A DNA stretch of 45,075 nt from Alphaproteobacteria bacterium 33-17 (GTDB lineage Bacteria > Pseudomonadota > Alphaproteobacteria > Rickettsiales > 33-17): contig MKSX01000028.1 in assembly GCA_001897445.1 (NCBI GenBank), positions 1 through 45,075 on the forward strand. Direction: 5' to 3'. The notes below the pieces were generated by a model that was not told where the DNA came from, did not search any database, and saw only the letters and a list, made by a program, of their open reading frames with translations. Within the stretch, counting starts at the first letter, position 1; the number at the start of each line of letters is the position of its first letter. The translations under genes were made by a program, and so were the position numbers. Positions 42,121 through 45,075 of the stretch are shown here, one piece after another.

Positions 42121-44196
42121 ATGTCAAAAGATTATCCTTTAGAGAGATATAGAAATATTGGTATCTGTGCGCACATCGATGCTGGTAAAACAACAACAAC
42201 AGAGCGTATCCTTTATTATACAGGTAAGTCACACAAAATTGGTGAAGTACACGAAGGTGCTGCAACAATGGATTACATGGTGCAGGAGCAAGAGAGAGGT
42301 ATTACAATTACTTCTGCTGCTACAACAACATTCTGGAATGAAAACAGAATTAACATTATTGATACACCGGGTCACGTAGACTTTACCATTGAAGTAGAGC
42401 GTTCTATGAGAGTACTTGATGGTGCTATCACAGTGTTTGACGGTGTTGCTGGTGTAGAGCCGCAATCAGAAACAGTATGGCGTCAGGCTGATAAATATGG
42501 TGTTCCAAGAATTTGTTTTGCTAACAAAATGGATCGTGTTGGTGCTAACTTCTTCCGTTGCGTTGATATGATTAAAGACCGTTTAGGTGCGCGTCCTATG
42601 GTTATGCAGCTTCCAATCGGTATCGAAGATACATTCGTAGGTGTTGTAGACTTAGTAGAAATGAAAGGAATCACATGGCGTGATGATAGCCTAGGCGCTC
42701 AATTCGACATTGGTGAAATTCCTGCTGACTTAGTAGAAAAAGCTAAAGAATACCATGCTGCACTTGTTGAAATGGCAGTAGAAATGGACGACAGTCTTAT
42801 GGAAAAATACTTAGGCGGTGAAGAAATTGCTGTAGAAGATATTAAAAGATGTGTGCGTAAAGGTGTACTCACAAGTACATTCGTACCAGTATTCTTAGGT
42901 AGTGCGTTCAAAAACAAAGGTGTTCAGCCGCTTCTTGATGCAGTTGTTGACTATTTACCAAGCCCGCTTGATGTTCCTGCGGTACATGGTATTCACCCAA
43001 GAACAGAAGAGGAATTACTCCGTAAATCTGATCCAAAAGAGCCATTTTCAGCTCTTGCGTTCAAAGTAATCAACGATCCATTCGTAGGTTCTATTACTTT
43101 CGTAAGAATTTATTCTGGTACATTAAACTCAGGTACAACAGTAATTAACTCTGTTAAAGATAATAAAGAAAGAATCGGCCGTATGTTACTTATGCATGCG
43201 AACAACCGTGAAGATATCAAATCAGCTAGAGCTGGTGACATCGTTGCGCTTGCAGGTCTTAAAAATACAACAACAGGTGATACACTCTGCGACCCAGATA
43301 ATCCTGTAATTCTTGAAAGAATGGAATTCCCAGCTCCGGTAATCGAAGTTGCGGTTGAACCAAAAACAACAGCTGACCAGGAAAAAATGGGTATGGCTCT
43401 TTCAAGGCTCGTATCTGAAGATCCTTCTCTTCAAGTTATGACTGATGAAGAAACAGGTCAAACAGTACTTAAAGGTATGGGCGAACTTCACCTTGAAATT
43501 ATCATTGACCGTATGCGTCGTGAATTCAAAGTAGAGGCTAACGTTGGTGCTCCACAAGTAGCTTATAGAGAAACAATTACAAGAAGCGCAGAGCTTGATT
43601 ACACACACAAGAAACAATCTGGTGGTGCTGGTCAGTTTGCGAAAATTAAATTAATGTTCGAGCCACTTGAGCCAGGTCAAGGATTCGTATTTGAATCTAA
43701 AATCGTTGGTGGTTCTGTACCAAAAGAATATATTCCAGGTGTTGTAAAAGGCTTGGAAGCTTCTAAAGAATCGGGCGCTCTTGCTGGATTCCCAGTAATT
43801 GACTTTAAAGTTACATTACTTGACGGTGCTTACCACGACGTTGACTCAAGCGTACTTGCATTCGAAATTGCTGCAAAAGCTGCTTTCAAAGAAGCTATGC
43901 CAAAAGCGGGTGCTAAATTACTTGAGCCTATTATGAAAGTTGAGGTAATTACACCAGACGAGTATATGGGTGACATCATCGGTGACTTAAACTCAAGAAG
44001 AGGTCAGGTTTCTGGTATGGAACACAGAGCTAACGCGCAAGTAATTAATGCTATGGTGCCACTTGCATCGATGTTCGGTTATGTAAACCAACTTAGATCA
44101 ATGTCACAGGGTCGTGCGCAATACTCAATGATCTTCTCTCATTATTCACAAGTTCCGCAACATGTTGCTGACGAAGTGATTTCAAAAGCATCTTAA
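42121..44196 (+). CDS. fusA: Translation elongation factor G
   Basis: A 691-residue GTPase that moves tRNA and mRNA on the ribosome. G1 is [12 protein letters not shown] (about 17-28), the switch I end [12 protein letters not shown]3 is DTPGHVDF, and G4 is ANKMDRVG. Domain IV has [14 protein letters not shown] and the tip loop, and domain V closes with [20 protein letters not shown]. Length is standard. AGAGG is about 11 nt before the ATG. It has its own leader after the rpsG terminator and its own terminator after the stop. Confidence 0.97.
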   Translation: MSKDYPLERYRNIGICAHIDAGKTTTTERILYYTGKSHKIGEVHEGAATMDYMVQEQERGITITSAATTTFWNENRINIIDTPGHVDFTIEVERSMRVLDGAITVFDGVAGVEPQSETVWRQADKYGVPRICFANKMDRVGANFFRCVDMIKDRLGARPMVMQLPIGIEDTFVGVVDLVEMKGITWRDDSLGAQFDIGEIPADLVEKAKEYHAALVEMAVEMDDSLMEKYLGGEEIAVEDIKRCVRKGVLTSTFVPVFLGSAFKNKGVQPLLDAVVDYLPSPLDVPAVHGIHPRTEEELLRKSDPKEPFSALAFKVINDPFVGSITFVRIYSGTLNSGTTVINSVKDNKERIGRMLLMHANNREDIKSARAGDIVALAGLKNTTTGDTLCDPDNPVILERMEFPAPVIEVAVEPKTTADQEKMGMALSRLVSEDPSLQVMTDEETGQTVLKGMGELHLEIIIDRMRREFKVEANVGAPQVAYRETITRSAELDYTHKKQSGGAGQFAKIKLMFEPLEPGQGFVFESKIVGGSVPKEYIPGVVKGLEASKESGALAGFPVIDFKVTLLDGAYHDVDSSVLAFEIAAKAAFKEAMPKAGAKLLEPIMKVEVITPDEYMGDIIGDLNSRRGQVSGMEHRANAQVINAMVPLASMFGYVNQLRSMSQGRAQYSMIFSHYSQVPQHVADEVISKAS

Positions 44197-44212
44197 TTTT
44201 AAGATGAATATT

Positions 44213-44249
44213 AAAAAGGCGTCTATAGAAATATAGGCGCCCTTTTTTT
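44213..44249 (+). terminator. Terminator of fusA
   Basis: A GC-containing stem (GGCGTCTATA with TATAGGCGCC, including one G-T pair) and a GAAA tetraloop at 44228-44231, followed by seven T. It lies 17 nt after the stop. Confidence 0.88.
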
Positions 44250-44282
44250 ATATAGTTAATCCTTTATAAATTTGGTATGCGC

Positions 44283-44326
44283 CATTTCCTCGCTCACCTA
44301 GGTTTGACTCAGCTTCGCTCGTTATT
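44283..44326. repeat. Dispersed repeat, copy 2
   Basis: Matches 22736-22779 in 40 of 44 positions, with differences at internal positions 13, 24, 28 and 29. It lies after the fusA terminator, as copy 1 lies after lon. Confidence 0.7.
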
Positions 44327-44415
44327 CATGTACCATAATTTAAAATTTTTTAACTATATCTTATTGATTTTGCAGGATTTTTTGTTTAGCCTTAGAATTA
44401 ACAAAGGAGGCTGGT

Positions 44416-44829
44416 ATGACAAAATCATCAAACTTAAGATCTGCATTTTCAAGAGTCTTTAATTCGGTAGCAAACATAATGGAAATGATAGTTACCGAGC
44501 CTAAATATTTTATTGGAACTCACAACAGAAAAGATGATGTTTTGGCAAGTGATTGTATAAAAATAGGGATGTATCGCATTTTAAGGCAATTTAAAGATGA
44601 TAAGGATTTGGGTCCCAAAATCAGCTACTTAGATGTCGTAAGGTATATGACTAAAGATTGCCAAGAACAAGCCAGTTTTAGAGAGAAGGCAACAGGTTAT
44701 AATAGTATATATGAAGATCTAATGCAGCATAGGCTGAATCCTATATTTGTAAATCATTACAATGACTTAGCAAAAAAACAAGGTCATCCATTTATAAAAG
44801 AAGACAGGAAAATAATTATAGATAAATAA
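44416..44829 (+). CDS. Hypothetical protein between fusA and tuf
   Basis: A 137-residue protein with a strong ribosome site, AAAGGAGG, six bases before the ATG, so translation is well supported. The chain is soluble and basic, with many Lys, Asp and Tyr, and is probably mostly helical (SAFSRVFNSVANIMEMIV, LDVVRYMTKDCQEQ). It has no signal peptide, no recognisable domain and only two Cys. I do not recognise the family. It sits in place of the usual direct fusA-tuf junction, after a dispersed repeat and with its own leader. A species-specific insert is likely; a link to translation is not shown. Confidence 0.7.
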   Translation: MTKSSNLRSAFSRVFNSVANIMEMIVTEPKYFIGTHNRKDDVLASDCIKIGMYRILRQFKDDKDLGPKISYLDVVRYMTKDCQEQASFREKATGYNSIYEDLMQHRLNPIFVNHYNDLAKKQGHPFIKEDRKIIIDK

Positions 44830-44940
44830 CAATAACACTGAAAACAAACGAAAAAAGCTTTATTTGAATATGTTATTAAGATAAAACTATTCGGATAAAC
44901 TTTCAAAAAGATGAAAATTCCTTATTAATAAAGAAATAAA

Positions 44941-44971
44941 TTGACATTTTTACAGATTTCTGTAGTTTAAG
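44941..44971 (+). promoter_or_regulatory. Candidate tuf promoter
   Basis: TTGACA (44941-44946) is a perfect -35. The -10 is less clear: TAGTTT (44963-44968, 16-nt spacer) or TTTAAG (44966-44971, 19-nt). A dyad ACAGA-TT-TCTGT (44952-44963) lies in the spacer. It would allow tuf to be transcribed separately from fusA. Confidence 0.45.
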
Positions 44972-45015
44972 ACTGGTTTTTAAACTTTTTTAACGCAAAA
45001 CTCAAGGGAATTATT

Positions 45016-45075
45016 ATGGGAAAGGCAAAATTTGAGAGGTCGAAGCCTCACGCTAATATAGGAACTATTGGTCAC
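45016..45075 (+). CDS. tuf: Elongation factor Tu, 5' end only
   Basis: The first 20 codons are present, MGKAKFERSKPHANIGTIGH, and the window ends inside the gene. HANIGTIGH is the start of the G1 region of EF-Tu, which delivers aminoacyl-tRNA to the ribosome. AAGGGAA is five bases before the ATG. Position after fusA fits the str cluster, though with a gene between. MGKAKFERSKPH is a typical start for an alphaproteobacterial EF-Tu. Confidence 0.93.
   Translation, partial: MGKAKFERSKPHANIGTIGH

Noticed and set aside
44277..44462. 61-codon frame across the second repeat copy
   Set aside because: It consists of repeat and leader sequence and overlaps the better-supported gene at 44416 in another frame.

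Overview
The window is an AT-rich bacterial chromosome segment that looks alphaproteobacterial and most like the order Rickettsiales or a close relative. The support is a MipZ-type division ATPase, an alphaproteobacterial-style FliJ, a MerR gene directly behind an IHF-alpha gene, an ankyrin-repeat protein, two EamA-type transporters and a POT transporter. It is not a strongly reduced Rickettsia: it carries a flagellin and FliJ, three shikimate-pathway genes (aroK, aroB, aroA) and a full murein synthesis and cleavage pair. Genus cannot be decided from the sequence alone. No CRISPR array, transposase or prophage was seen.

Layout. 1-2.5 kb: an ankyrin-repeat protein, an alpha/beta hydrolase and the lipoprotein Pal. 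2.7-13.8 kb: a nucleotide-sugar and surface-glycan island with GDP-mannose 4,6-dehydratase, both E1 subunits of a thiamine-diphosphate enzyme, a family 2 glycosyltransferase, an exported alpha-carbonic anhydrase, a TPR-type methyltransferase, a short-chain reductase, two epimerase-like proteins lacking the catalytic tyrosine, a ColD-like aminotransferase-fold protein with His in place of the PLP lysine, and a GDP-fucose/colitose synthase-like enzyme. 13.8-16.5 kb: a XerC/XerD-type recombinase, a 50-residue membrane protein, aroK and aroB. 16.5-22.7 kb: tRNA-Leu, then the protein quality-control run tig-clpP-clpX-lon. 22.8-26.5 kb: POT transporter, mipZ, a membrane J-domain protein, rpmE and tRNA-Phe. 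26.5-32 kb: tandem EamA transporters, fliJ, merR, ihfA and a long flagellin. 32-39.3 kb: prfB with its programmed frameshift, PBP1A, an AMIN-amidase and RNase E. 39.4-45 kb: aroA, then rpsL-rpsG, fusA, a gene of unknown function and the start of tuf.

How the genes work together. The most distinctive part is the 2.7-13.8 kb island. Gmd would supply GDP-4-keto-6-deoxymannose. The His-for-Lys DegT-fold protein would remove the 3-hydroxyl, as ColD does. The Fcl/ColC-like enzyme could then epimerise and reduce the product to a colitose-like 3,6-dideoxy sugar. The E1 alpha/beta pair has no E2 or E3 partner here and could instead add a two-carbon branch to a keto sugar; this is a hypothesis. The flagellin, Pal, PBP1A, amidase and MipZ genes indicate a cell with an outer membrane, a peptidoglycan-linked envelope, mid-cell division control and probably flagella.

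Regulatory features include many hairpin terminators, several close to the sigma-70 consensus promoter, long imperfect hairpins directly before clpX and fliJ, a possibly switching leader before fusA, and paired TGAC/GTCA dyads in the flagellin promoter.
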